A program made the translations under genes and the position numbers. A stretch of DNA of 58,866 bases. Origin: Candidatus Altimarinota bacterium. Lineage in GTDB: Bacteria; Patescibacteriota; Gracilibacteria; BD1-5; UBA6164. Shown here piece by piece: positions 33,229-42,688 of the stretch; position 1 is the stretch's first letter, and every line of letters begins with the position of its first letter. The stretch spans positions 35,149 through 94,014 of the forward strand of contig JAQUZB010000006.1 in the NCBI GenBank assembly GCA_028691535.1, read 5' to 3'. Under the pieces are notes generated by a model. It had not been told where the DNA came from and did no database searches. It was given only the letters and a program-made list of their open reading frames with translations.

Positions 33229-33252
33229 ACTCCTAAAAGGAGTTTATTTTTT
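33225..33252. terminator. Bidirectional terminator between ispA-like and channel genes
   Basis: AAACTCC pairs with GGAGTTT around TAAAA, followed by T, overlapping both convergent stops. Confidence 0.8.
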
Positions 33253-34114
33253 TCAATTTTTTTCAACATTTATTACAATATTTTGCATCATTTGGATTAT
33301 CTTTTCAACATATTCAGCAAGTATTTTCTCTATTATTAAATGTTATTATCCTTGTGGAATCAAGGAATATAATTACTGTAATTGAAGAAATAATTGCTAT
33401 TAAAACTGGTCATAAAAACATAAGAAATGTTGCTATTATTTTTGATATAATACTTATTGGCACCATATCTCAGTATCAAGTTGTTGTCATTGTTACTATT
33501 GCCCACCATAAAGCACTAGGAATAGAACGGAATAAATTAGGATTTCACCATTTTTGTTCTGCTAAAAAAACTATTGTAGATGATAGTACAAGAATTATAA
33601 ATATTACAAATATTGCTGATAAATAATCTATTTTGTGCTTATTTATTCATTTTAATAATTTTTTTATTATATTTACTCTTTCAATTAATTCAAAAATTCT
33701 AAGTATTCTAAAAACTCTAAATATTACAAAAATTGAATATGTACCAATTCAATAAAAAATTATTAATATAAAAAATGGTAGAAAAGATAATAAATCAAGA
33801 AGATTTAATAGTCTAAAAGGGAATTCATATTTATGATTAGATTTACTCCATCTATAAACATATTCAACTAAAAAAGTACTTGATATTATTAGATCAATAG
33901 TAAAAAATGTATAGTAAAATTGGTCACTTATTTTAGGAATACTATCAAGAAAAACAATAACAATAGAGACAAGTATAAAAAATATAATTGTATAATTTGC
34001 AAATAATCATCTTCTTGTATCTGTTCTTTCAAAAAGAGTATTTTTATCTTCATCAGAAACAATATAATTGTTTTTTATTTCATTTACCTTATTTTTAAAA
34101 TAGTTATATAACAT
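33233..34114 (-). CDS. Voltage-gated-type potassium channel with C-terminal zinc ribbon
   Basis: 293 residues. The layout is that of a six-helix Kv channel. S1-S3 lie at about 38-125. An S4-like helix has Arg every third position (FRVFRILRIFELIERV). S5 follows, then the pore AIVTMTTTGYGDMVP with the K+ selectivity filter TGYGD, and S6 (IIATFLMFLGPVLIAII). A short linker then joins a four-Cys zinc ribbon (CGICGKDNPNDAKYCNKCGKKL). That ribbon is unusual on a channel and may be a cytoplasmic interaction or gating module. Convergent with the prenyl synthase. Confidence 0.92.
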
Positions 34115-34167
34115 ATATTTTATTTAGGTTTTATTAACTTAATTTTATCATAATTTATTTTTTAAAA

Positions 34168-34195
34168 CAAAAAAAGACTAAATTTAGTCTTTTTA
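34168..34195. terminator. Terminator of clpP
   Basis: AAAAAGACTAAA pairs with TTTAGTCTTTTT; it lies just downstream of clpP on the minus strand and separates it from the channel gene. Confidence 0.8.
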
Positions 34196-34798
34196 TTTTA
34201 TAATTTTGTCAATTAAACCATATTTTAATGCTTCTTCTGCAGTCATAAAGTTATCTCTATCACAATCTCTTTCAACTTCTTCAAGAGTTTTTCAAGTATG
34301 TTTAGCTAATATCTTGTATAATCTAGTACCAGTTTTAATTATATGCTCAGCTGCAATTCTTATGTCTGTAGCTTGTCATTCAGCTCAACCAAGTGGTTGA
34401 TGAATCATAATTTCAGAATGTGGAAGTGAAAATCTTTTTCCAGGTTCTCATCCTGCCAAAATTATAGAACCCATACTTGCAGATAATCATATACTTACAG
34501 TATGAACTGGACATTTTACATATTGCATAGTATCATAAATTGCTAATCATGCAGTTACATGTCATCCTGGAGAATTAATATAAAGAGTAACTGGAGCTTT
34601 TGGATCTTGTTTTTCAAGAAATAAAAGTTGAGCAATAACTGTATTTGCAACAGTACTATCAATTGCATCTCATAGAAAAATAACTCTATCTTCAAGTAAT
34701 CTACTATAAATATCATAAGCTCTTTCTCAATTTGGTCCTTTATCTATAACAGTTGGAATAAGTGTATTTTTAATTTGTCTTCTGCTTTCTACAAACAT
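34193..34798 (-). CDS. clpP: ATP-dependent Clp protease proteolytic subunit
   Basis: 201 residues, standard for ClpP. The catalytic triad can be placed by motif: Ser108 in GLSASMGS, His133 in MIHQPLGG, Asp182 in [12 protein letters not shown]. Also seen are DRVIFLGDAID at the start of the head domain, YINSPGGHVTAGLAIYD, and KYGLIDKII at the end. It forms the two-ring chamber fed by ClpX or another unfoldase, neither of which is in the window. Confidence 0.97.
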
Positions 34799-34931
34799 TT
34801 TTTACTATTTAAATATTAAATATATATTTATTTTACCAGATAAGTTAATTTTATCAAATTATGCTTACAAAATACATATTGACTAATATATTATTTATTA
34901 TATACAAATTGTTATAATATTATTCGTTTCC

Positions 34932-34960
34932 TTGACATAATATATTAATAATGTTATTAT
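34932..34960 (+). promoter_or_regulatory. Promoter of the 40-residue-repeat gene
   Basis: TTGACA, 17 nt, TATTAT, 28 bp before the ATG; a second TATAAT follows at 34962. The leader would be about 20 nt. Confidence 0.6.
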
Positions 34961-34988
34961 ATATAATATTACAATTTATTTATTTTTA

Positions 34989-36599
34989 ATGATTACATCA
35001 ACAAAAACAAATACTTCTTTATCTGCTTTTTCTAATCAGTATTTATTAGAAAAAGCATTAGAAAAACAATGAATTAAAATTAAAGATAATTTTAAGGTTC
35101 TTTTTTGAAATCTAGAAGATAAGTTATCATATGAATATGTAAAAAATATAAGACATAAAGTTTTTGTTTTATTAAATAGAGTAAATAATTTAAAAAATAA
35201 CAAAAGTACATCTTTTTTAACATCAATTGTAAAAGATAGAGTTAATCTATTATTAACAATAAATGAATTATCAATTTCAGATATAAAATATTTATGAAAT
35301 GTTGAATATTATGAATCAATTTCATCAATGAGTTGTTCAAAATGAATACCTAAAAAAGAAGATGTAGAATCATTTTTTGAAATATTTGAAAATGAAGAAA
35401 TTAAAAAATATGGTGATAAAAAAGATTTAATTAAGTCAATTTCATCAATGTGTAGTTCAAGATGAATACCAAAAAATCATGAAGTAATGGAATTTTTTAA
35501 AATATTTGATAGTGTAAATCTAGAAAAATACGGTGATAAAAAAGATTTAATGAAATCAATTTCATCAATGTGTAGTTCAAAATGAATACCTAAAAAGGAA
35601 GATGTAGAATCATTTTTTGAAATATTTGAAAATAAAGAAATTAAAAAGTATGGTGAAAAAAGAGATTTAATGAAATCAATTTCTTCAATTTTTAATTGAA
35701 AATGAATTCCAAAAATTGAAGAAATAAAATCTTTTTTTGAAATATTTGAAAATGAAAATATTCAAAAATACGGTGAAAAAAGAGATTTATTAAAATATAT
35801 TTCTTCAATCATACATTGAAAATGAATTCCAAAATTAGATGAAATAGAAAATTTCTTTAAAATATTTGAAAATGAAGATATTAAAAAATATTGAGATATA
35901 AAAGATTTAGTAAGAATAATTTCCTTAATATTTACTTGAAAATGAATTCCAAAATTAGAGGAAATAAAAACTTTCTTTAAGATGTTTGAAAATGAAGATA
36001 TTAAAAAATATGGTGATAAAAATTATTTATTTTCATTAATATGAACAATATTTCGTTGAAGATGAATACCAAAAATAGAGAAAATTAAAGAATTTTTTGA
36101 AATATTTGAAAATGAAGAACTTAAAGAATATTGAGATAAAAAAGATTTAATAAAATCAATTTCATCAATGATTAATTCAAGATGAGTAATAAAAAATGAA
36201 GAGATTTTAGATTTTTTTAGAATATTTAAAAATAATGGATTTAAAAAATATTGAAATAGTATTGATTTAATAAAATCAATTTCATCTATGAATCATCAAT
36301 TATGAATTCCTAATAAAGAGGAAGTAGATAATTTTTTTAAAATTTTCGAATGAAAAAATATATCTAAATATTGAAATGAAGAAAAATTAATTTGATATAT
36401 CTCATCTATATGTTGTTCAAGATGAATTCCAAAAAGCAATGAAGTAATTGTATTTTTTGAAATACTTGAAAATGAGATTTTAAAAAATAATTGAGATTTT
36501 ATTACATTATTAAAAACTATTACACCATCATTACATTCTGTTTGACTTTGAGAAAAAGAACGTATTTTACTTGAGTATACTAAAATCAAAAAAACTTAA
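34989..36599 (+). CDS. Alpha-solenoid-like protein with ten 40-residue repeats
   Basis: 536 residues. A unique N-terminal region of about 108 residues (FSNQYLLEKALEKQGIKIK onward) precedes ten uninterrupted repeats of exactly 40 residues. The consensus has LIKSISSM, then GIPK with E/D, then FFEIFENE-IKKYGDKKD. The repeat alternates amphipathic helices, as in TPR/PPR/OPR-type solenoids, but I do not recognise a named family. Hypervariable positions sit just before GIP (SCS, CSS, FNG, IHG, FTG, FRG, INS, NHQ, CCS). No signal peptide, so it is either cytoplasmic or exported by another route. A short unique tail (LGEKERILLEYTKIKKT) closes it. Confidence 0.85.
35316..36515 (+). repeat. Ten tandem 120-bp coding repeats
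   Basis: Units start at 35316 and every 120 bp after, with no length variation. Units 1 and 3 are almost identical in DNA (TCAATTTCATCAATG and what follows), while units 4-7 are more divergent. This suggests recent local duplication or conversion. Confidence 0.9.
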
Positions 36600-36622
36600 C
36601 TAATTAGTTAAGTTTTTTTGAT
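36588..36622 (+). terminator. Palindromic terminator overlapping the repeat gene stop
   Basis: AAAAAAACTTAACTAA pairs with TTAGTTAAGTTTTTTT. Confidence 0.85.
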
Positions 36623-36677
36623 TTTAGAGCTTTTTTAAATACAATAGTCTAAATTTGTTTATAAATTAATAGAAACT

Positions 36678-38279
36678 ATGCTAGAAAATTTACTTTTCCC
36701 AGAAATAAAAGAAACACCAGATAATATAATTGCTAAATATCCAAAAAGAAATAGTGATTTAGTTGTAACAAGGATGGCACCAAGTCCTACTTGATTTTTG
36801 CATATTTGAGCTGTTTATTCTACTATTTTGGATACAATTGTAGCTAAAAAAAATAATTGAGTAGTTTTTTTAAGAATAGAAGATACTGACCAAAAAAGGG
36901 AAATAGAATGAGCTGCAGAAAAATTTGTAGATATTTTTAAGATATTTGGACTAAATTTTGATGAAGGTCCAGTTTGAGAAAATTATGCTGATATTGGTAA
37001 TTATTGACCATATACTCAATCAAAAAGAGAATATATTTATAAAGTATTTATCAAAGATTTAGTTGAAAAAGGACTAGCTTATCCTTGTTTTTTAACTGAA
37101 GAAGAAATAAGTGAAACTAGAGCAATTCAAGAAGCTTCAAAGGTTCCAACAGGTATTTATAATGAATATTCTCCTTGGAGATTTGCAAGTATTGATGATG
37201 TAAAACAAGCACTAATTGAGAAAAAAGAATTTGTAATTAGACTTAGATCAACTTGAGAAATAACTAAAAAAATAGATGTAAAAGATATCATAAAATGAAC
37301 AGTTTCGACTCAAGAAAATTTTTTAGACATAGTTATTTGTAAGAAATCTTGAATTCCAACTTATCATTTTGCGCATTTAATTGACGATTATTTGATGTGA
37401 ACAACTCACGTGATTAGATGAGATGAATGGTTTGCTTCATTGCCTTTGCATTTAGAATTATTTAAAACTATGTGATGGAATTCGCCAAAATACGCTCATT
37501 ATTGACCACTTGTAAAAATAGATTGAGATGCAAAAAGGAAACTTTCAAAAAGGAAAGATAAAGAAGCTGATGTTGAATTTTATTTTAGTGAATGATATTT
37601 ATTTGAATCAATTATTGATTTCTTATCAAATATTATAAACGCTTGATTTGAAGATTGGAGAAAACAAAATTTAACTGCTTCGTTTTTAGATTTTGATTTT
37701 AAATTAGAAAGAGTAAATACTTCTGGTGCACTAGTTGATATAGATAAGTTAAATTGGGTAAATTCAAATATAATCAAAAATATTGATACAAATTTATTGT
37801 ATGATAAATTAATTTCGTATTTTGAAAAATATGACACAGATTTTTTAAATATTATTTCTAAATTTACTTTAGATTACAATTTAAAAGTATTAAATGAATT
37901 AAAAACTAAGATTAGAAAATTTAATGAATTTAAAGATAATTCTATCTTCTTTTACAATGATTCAAAAATTCCAAGTAAAGATTTACTTATAAATACTAAA
38001 ATGAAAATTGATAGTATAGATACAGTTAAAAAATGAATTGAAATCAGTATCAAATTACTTGAATCTACAAAAAATGATTTTTCAAGTATTGAAGAAGTAA
38101 AAGAAGCATTTGTTGCAAAAATAATAGAAGCTGAAATGAAAAATTGACAAGTTTTATGGCCAGTTAGATGTGCTTTAAGTTGAGAAGAATTTTCTCCTGG
38201 TGCACTTGAAATGGTTTATATCTTGTGACTTGAAAAATCAATTTTTAGACTTAAAAATGTTTTATCATCTTTGGTATAA
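36678..38279 (+). CDS. gltX: Glutamyl-tRNA synthetase
   Basis: 533 residues, longer than the usual 470-490. Seen: TRMAPSPTGFLHIGAVYS (HIGH region), [36 protein letters not shown], and AKRKLSKRKDKEADV (KMSKS-type loop). A helical anticodon-binding part follows and ends with LWPVRCALSGEEFSPGALEMVYILG, typical of GluRS. It may be non-discriminating and also charge tRNA-Gln if glnS is absent, but the window cannot show this. Confidence 0.95.
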
Positions 38280-38370
38280 TATTTAGTAATAGTCAAACTA
38301 ATTTTTTCTTTACTTTTTGAAGTTTTTATATTTTGTGTTAAAATTATTTAAATATTAATAATTTAAGAAT

Positions 38371-38742
38371 ATGAATTACGAAGCATTAAAACTGTTAATT
38401 AAATCACTTGTTTGAAATTTTAGATGTGTAACTTGCTCTTGATCTATAGAAGAAAAAGATATTTTTCTTATGTCTATTGAATGACAAAAAATAGTTTTAG
38501 AAGTTTTGTGTCCTAGTTGTTCTAAGAAATCAATAATTAAATCTGAAGTTATGTCGGTTGATTTAACAAAATCAAGTTTAAGCAAAGAACAAATAGTTAT
38601 GCTTAAAAATACTATTGAAAATAATAATGGTTTAAAAATTAGAAATAGTCAAAATACTATAAATGATAACTTAATAGTAGAACTAAATAAAGATTTAAAA
38701 AAAGAAAAATTAAATGTTATGGATTTATTTAACAATGATTAA
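38371..38742 (+). CDS. Small zinc-ribbon protein, unknown
   Basis: 123 residues. Two cysteine pairs, CVTCS near residue 20 and CPSCSKKS near residue 50, could bind one zinc. The second half is a Lys/Asn-rich helical region (LSKEQIVMLKNTIENNNGLK and KDLKKEKLNVMDLFNND). No family recognised; nucleic-acid or protein binding is possible. Two glycines in the ribbon are TGA. Confidence 0.72.
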
Positions 38743-38750
38743 AAATCTCC

Positions 38751-38778
38751 TTGATTTTTAGCAAAAATAAAGTATATT
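38751..38778 (+). promoter_or_regulatory. Promoter overlapping a terminator
   Basis: TTGATT, 16 nt, TATATT. The -10 lies in the left arm of the following hairpin, as at 24756 and 20376. Confidence 0.45.
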
Positions 38779-38803
38779 TTATAAAATATACTTTATTTTT
38801 TTA
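38764..38803 (+). terminator. Intrinsic terminator
   Basis: AAATAAAGTATATTTTA pairs with TAAAATATACTTTATTT and a T tract, 9 bp before the next ATG. Confidence 0.85.
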
Positions 38804-38811
38804 TTGTTTTT

Positions 38812-39258
38812 ATGATTAAAAAACTTGGACTATCAATTTTAATTATAATTGTATTATATATACTTGCTATTTTTAATGCACCAGTTTTAGCTGACAATAT
38901 AGAAAAATTCATTTGAACTGATTGATTTAATCAAAAAATAAGGGATTTTAAAGCAAGTTTGGATTGAATTCCTGTTCAAGATAATTTATCTGATATATAT
39001 AATAAAACACTTAGTTGAGCTGAATGAATTGGTAATGAAGCAGTTTGAAAAGTAAATGATGTAAAAAACTCTATTGATGATGTTAGGTGAACTCTAAGTT
39101 GAGCAGTAAATACATATAAAGAAGTAAAAAATACTATTGATGAAACAAAAACACAAGTTGAAAATGGTATAAATTCACTAAAAAACACTGCTGATACTAT
39201 AAATTGAGTTTGATTTTCAATACAAAATACTATTTCTTGAACTTTAAATAATAACTAA
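38812..39258 (+). CDS. Exported helical protein, unknown
   Basis: 148 residues. An N-terminal hydrophobic segment (LGLSILIIIVLYILAIF) ends in NAPVLADN, a likely signal-peptidase site. The mature part is amphipathic and rich in Asn, Lys, Thr, Val and Gly, with heptad-like repeats (VGKVNDVKNSIDDVRGTLSG and NTIDETKTQVENGINSLKN). It resembles apolipoprotein-like or LEA-like helical proteins. It stands directly before dcd (6-bp gap), so they may share a transcript, without an obvious shared function. Confidence 0.75.
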
Positions 39259-39264
39259 TTATAT

Positions 39265-39840
39265 ATGATTTTATCAGATACTAAAATTAAGCAAAAAATA
39301 GCTTCTTGAGAATTAGAAGTAATTTCACATGGTTGATACAATGTAGATGAACAAATTTGACCTGCAAGTTTAGATTTTAGATTATGAACTACATTTAAAA
39401 TATATAGAAAATCAAGACAAACAGTTATTGATTCTAGAGTATGAGTAGATAAAGATCATATTGAAACTATAACTTTAGTTGATGGTGATAAATTTATCCT
39501 TCATCCAGGAGATTTTGTATTATGAGTTACAATGGAAAAAGTAAAAATTCCATATGATTTAGTTGCAAGATGTGAATGAAGAAGTAGTTTAGGTAGATTA
39601 TGAGTAATAATTCATTCAACTGCATGATTTATTGACCCAGGTTTTGAGTGAACTATAACTCTTGAAATGACAAATATAAATGAGTTACCAATAGCACTTT
39701 ATGTTTGAATGAGAATATGACAATTAGCATTTGAAACTATAGATTGAGTTGTTGAAAATACTTATGATAAGAGAAAAGGAAGTAAATATATGAATCAAAT
39801 TTTACCAGAAGAAAGTAGAATTAGTGCTGATTTATATTAA
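39265..39840 (+). CDS. dcd: dCTP deaminase
   Basis: 191 residues, normal for the trimeric dUTPase-fold enzyme that converts dCTP to dUTP (or directly to dUMP in the bifunctional form). Seen: [76 protein letters not shown] (shortened here as GRSSLGRLG and [10 protein letters not shown]), and GMRIGQLAFE. No dUTPase gene is in the window. Confidence 0.95.
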
Positions 39841-39866
39841 AAAGACATTTTATTGTCTTTTTATTT
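39838..39866 (+). terminator. Intrinsic terminator after dcd
   Basis: AAAAAGACA pairs with TGTCTTTTT with a 6-nt loop, overlapping the stop. Confidence 0.85.
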
Positions 39867-39886
39867 AATTAATTTAATATGATTTT

Positions 39887-41353
39887 GTGAGAAAATATTT
39901 TATAAAAACATTTTGATGTGCAATGAATCAGGCTGATAGTGAGAAAATAAATATGATTTTATTACAATCATGATTTATGATTACTAACAACTGGCTTGAT
40001 GCAGATTTAATTGTGTTTAATACTTGTAGTGTAAGACAAAAATGAGAAGATAAGGTTTTTGGTTTTATTGAGGAAATTTATAGAGAAAACGAGAAAAAAG
40101 AAGATAAAAATAAGCATATAAAAGTATGAATTACTTGATGTATGGTTAGAAAAACATGACTTGATAGTAAATATTTAGATTGATATAAAAGAGATAAAAA
40201 TAATAGTAAAAAAATAAATACATTAAAAGATAATTACGAAATTTTTAATAACGATGATAAATTATTTCCAAGAAATAATAATAAGATTGATTTTGTTTTA
40301 AGGATTGAAGATACAAAATTTTTACCACTTATGCTTACTCATATTTATAAAGAAAGTATAGGAAATGACTATAAATTTGCTGATTATTTAAAATCAAAAC
40401 AATTAAGAGAAAATCCATCTTCAGCAACTATTATTATACAAACTGGTTGTGATAATTATTGTTCATTTTGTATAGTTCCATATACTAGATGAAAGGAAAA
40501 CTCAAGAAGTATAGAAGATATAGTTTTTGAAGCAAAAGATGCTGTTTTAAATTGAGCGAAAGAAATAACTCTTGTATGACAAAATGTAAATTCTTATGGA
40601 AAACAATTTGTAGATAGAAAATTTTGGAATGAAGAAAAAGGGAAATGGAATGATTGACTTTGAAAATCTCCATTTAGACAATTACTTGAAGAATTAGATA
40701 AGATTGACTGACTTGATAGGATTAGATTTACATCAAGTAATCCTCATGATATGACTCAAGATATACTTGATGCACATTTTGATTTAGAAAAAACGTGTAA
40801 TTATTTGCATTTTGCGTTGCAATCTTGAAGTAATGCTATGCTTAAAAAAATGAATAGAAAGCATACTTATGAGGATTTTAAAAAACAAGTAGATTATTTG
40901 AGAAGTAAAGATCCATTTTTTTCAATTTCTACTGATATAATTGTTTGATATAGTTGAGAAACAGAAGATATGTTTCAAGAAACTGTAAAAGCATTTAGAG
41001 ATTGTGAATTTGATTTTACATATAACGCTAGATATAGTGTTAGAACCTGAACTATTGCAAGTAAGATTTATCCAGATGATATAACTGATGAGATAAAAGC
41101 TGAAAGATGGCATAATTTAAATGAAGAGCTACTAAAATCTATTACAAAAAGAAATAGTAATATGATTTGAAAAATAGAAAAAGTACTTATTTCATGACAA
41201 AAAGATGAATATTTTTTCTGAAGAACTAGAAATTTTAAAGAAGTTTATTTTGAGTGAGAAGATATAAAAATTTGAGATTTAATTGATGTAAAAATAGAAG
41301 AACTTGATAGATATGTTTTAAAATGAAAATTAATATATGAAAAAAATAATTAA
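39887..41353 (+). CDS. miaB: tRNA-2-methylthio-N6-dimethylallyladenosine synthase MiaB
   Basis: 488 residues. The UPF0004 domain has its three cluster cysteines in KTFGCAMNQADSE, FNTCSVRQKGEDKVFG and GITGCMVRKTG. The radical-SAM cluster is CDNYCSFCIVPYTRG. Then come ITLVGQNVNSYG, RIRFTSSNPHD, HFALQSGSNAMLKKMNRKHT and DIIVGYSGETEDMF, and a C-terminal TRAM-like beta domain. The start is GTG: the only in-frame choice giving RKYFIKTFGC, since the ATG 8 bp upstream is out of frame. An Asn/Lys-rich insertion of about 45 residues follows the third cysteine. Confidence 0.93.
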
Positions 41354-42608
41354 AATAATATTACTTGTACTTGTATTATTTACTTCTGATTTTGCTTTTG
41401 CTGCAGAAGCTCAGAAAGAAGACAATATAATAATTGAAGCTTTTTCAGAAAGAAAGGCTAGATTACTTGATCTTATTAATTGATGAAAATTAGAAACTGA
41501 AATATCTAAATTAAAAACTAAACTTGAACAAGTAAAAGTTTGAAATAACCTTACAGAATCAGCTAAAACTAAGTTATTAAATGATATTACAAATCTTGAA
41601 CAAGAAGTTATTTCTATAAATAATGAAATAAAGTTAAACGTTGAAAATTCTGAGGAATTTGATTTATTGTTAGAAAAATACAACAATGAAATTAAAATTA
41701 AAAAAGATTTAGTAGATGAATTAAACAATTCTATTAAAGAAAACGAAATAAATACAGAAAAAATTGATTTATTACTTGATAGATATATTGCTGAAAAGGC
41801 AAAATTAGAAGAAACAGAAAATAAGCAAAAAACAGTTAAGATATATATTTTTATAGTTTTTACACTTATTTCCTTACTTATTTATTTAATTGCTAGAGAT
41901 TTTTCAAAAAAATGAAAATTAGATAGTAAAAAATGAATATATATAAATTTTTTCTTACTTTTTATATATATTATTTTCTTGATTTGGTTTTTCTTCTACT
42001 TATATCCTCAACTATCTATATTTTTGATATTTATATCATGATATATGTTGATTATTAATTCACACTTAATTTGATCATTTATATGAAGTGTTGTTGTATT
42101 ACAAAGATTTAAAATATGAGATATAATTAAATTTTGAGATGTATACTGACAAATTTCAAAAATTAGCCCATTGTATATTGTACTATTGCCTCTTACAAGA
42201 GAATGAGTTTTTAAAAATAAACCTGTATATGTTCCACATATAAATATACTTAAAGAAAATGTAACAAAAGATATAACTGCTGATACATTTATTCATAAGT
42301 TTGAAATAACTATTAGAGATGATTCATGAATTGAAATAATGAAATTTTTAGAAGATATAGAAAATAATATATTAACTAAGTTTTTACATAATAAATTAGA
42401 TTCAATTACAGATACAAATGATTTTTATAGAATTTCTTTTGATAGAACAAATTTCGGGCATATAGTTGTTGTTTTTGTATGGAGATGAGATGATATACTA
42501 AATAAAAAAGTAGAGAGAAAAATAATTTGATTCTTCTCAAAATCTTTGATTGATATAAAAAAAGAAAAAGAAAAAATAGAAGAAGAAAAATTATTATTAA
42601 CAAAATAA
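41337..42608 (+). CDS. MscS-like mechanosensitive channel with periplasmic coiled coil
   Basis: 423 residues, overlapping the miaB end by 17 bp. Signal peptide (MKKIIKIILLVLVLFTSDFAFA), then a periplasmic coiled coil of about 130 residues rich in Lys/Glu/Leu/Asn. Three or four transmembrane segments follow (about 165-265). Next is an MscS-type beta domain: QRFKIGDIIKFGDVYGQISKI, then VYVPHINILKENV, corresponding to the family GD-V and PN patterns. The cytoplasmic end is a mixed domain and a Lys/Glu tail. Probably a pressure-relief channel; the coiled coil resembles the periplasmic extensions of larger MscS paralogues. Confidence 0.72.
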
Positions 42609-42638
42609 AAATACTTTTAAAGTATTTTTATTTTGTTT
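42606..42638 (+). terminator. Intrinsic terminator
   Basis: AAAAATACTTT pairs with AAAGTATTTTTATTTT, overlapping the stop. Confidence 0.75.
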
Positions 42639-42688
42639 TAAATCATATAATATGATACAATAATTATAATTATTTCAAAATAAAACAT

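Noticed and set aside
35316-36515. CRISPR-like array
   Set aside because: The 120-bp periodicity is continuous coding sequence with no spacers.
38812-39258. Phage tail or apolipoprotein-like assignment for the exported helical protein
   Set aside because: Only low-complexity amphipathic helices support it and no phage genes are near.
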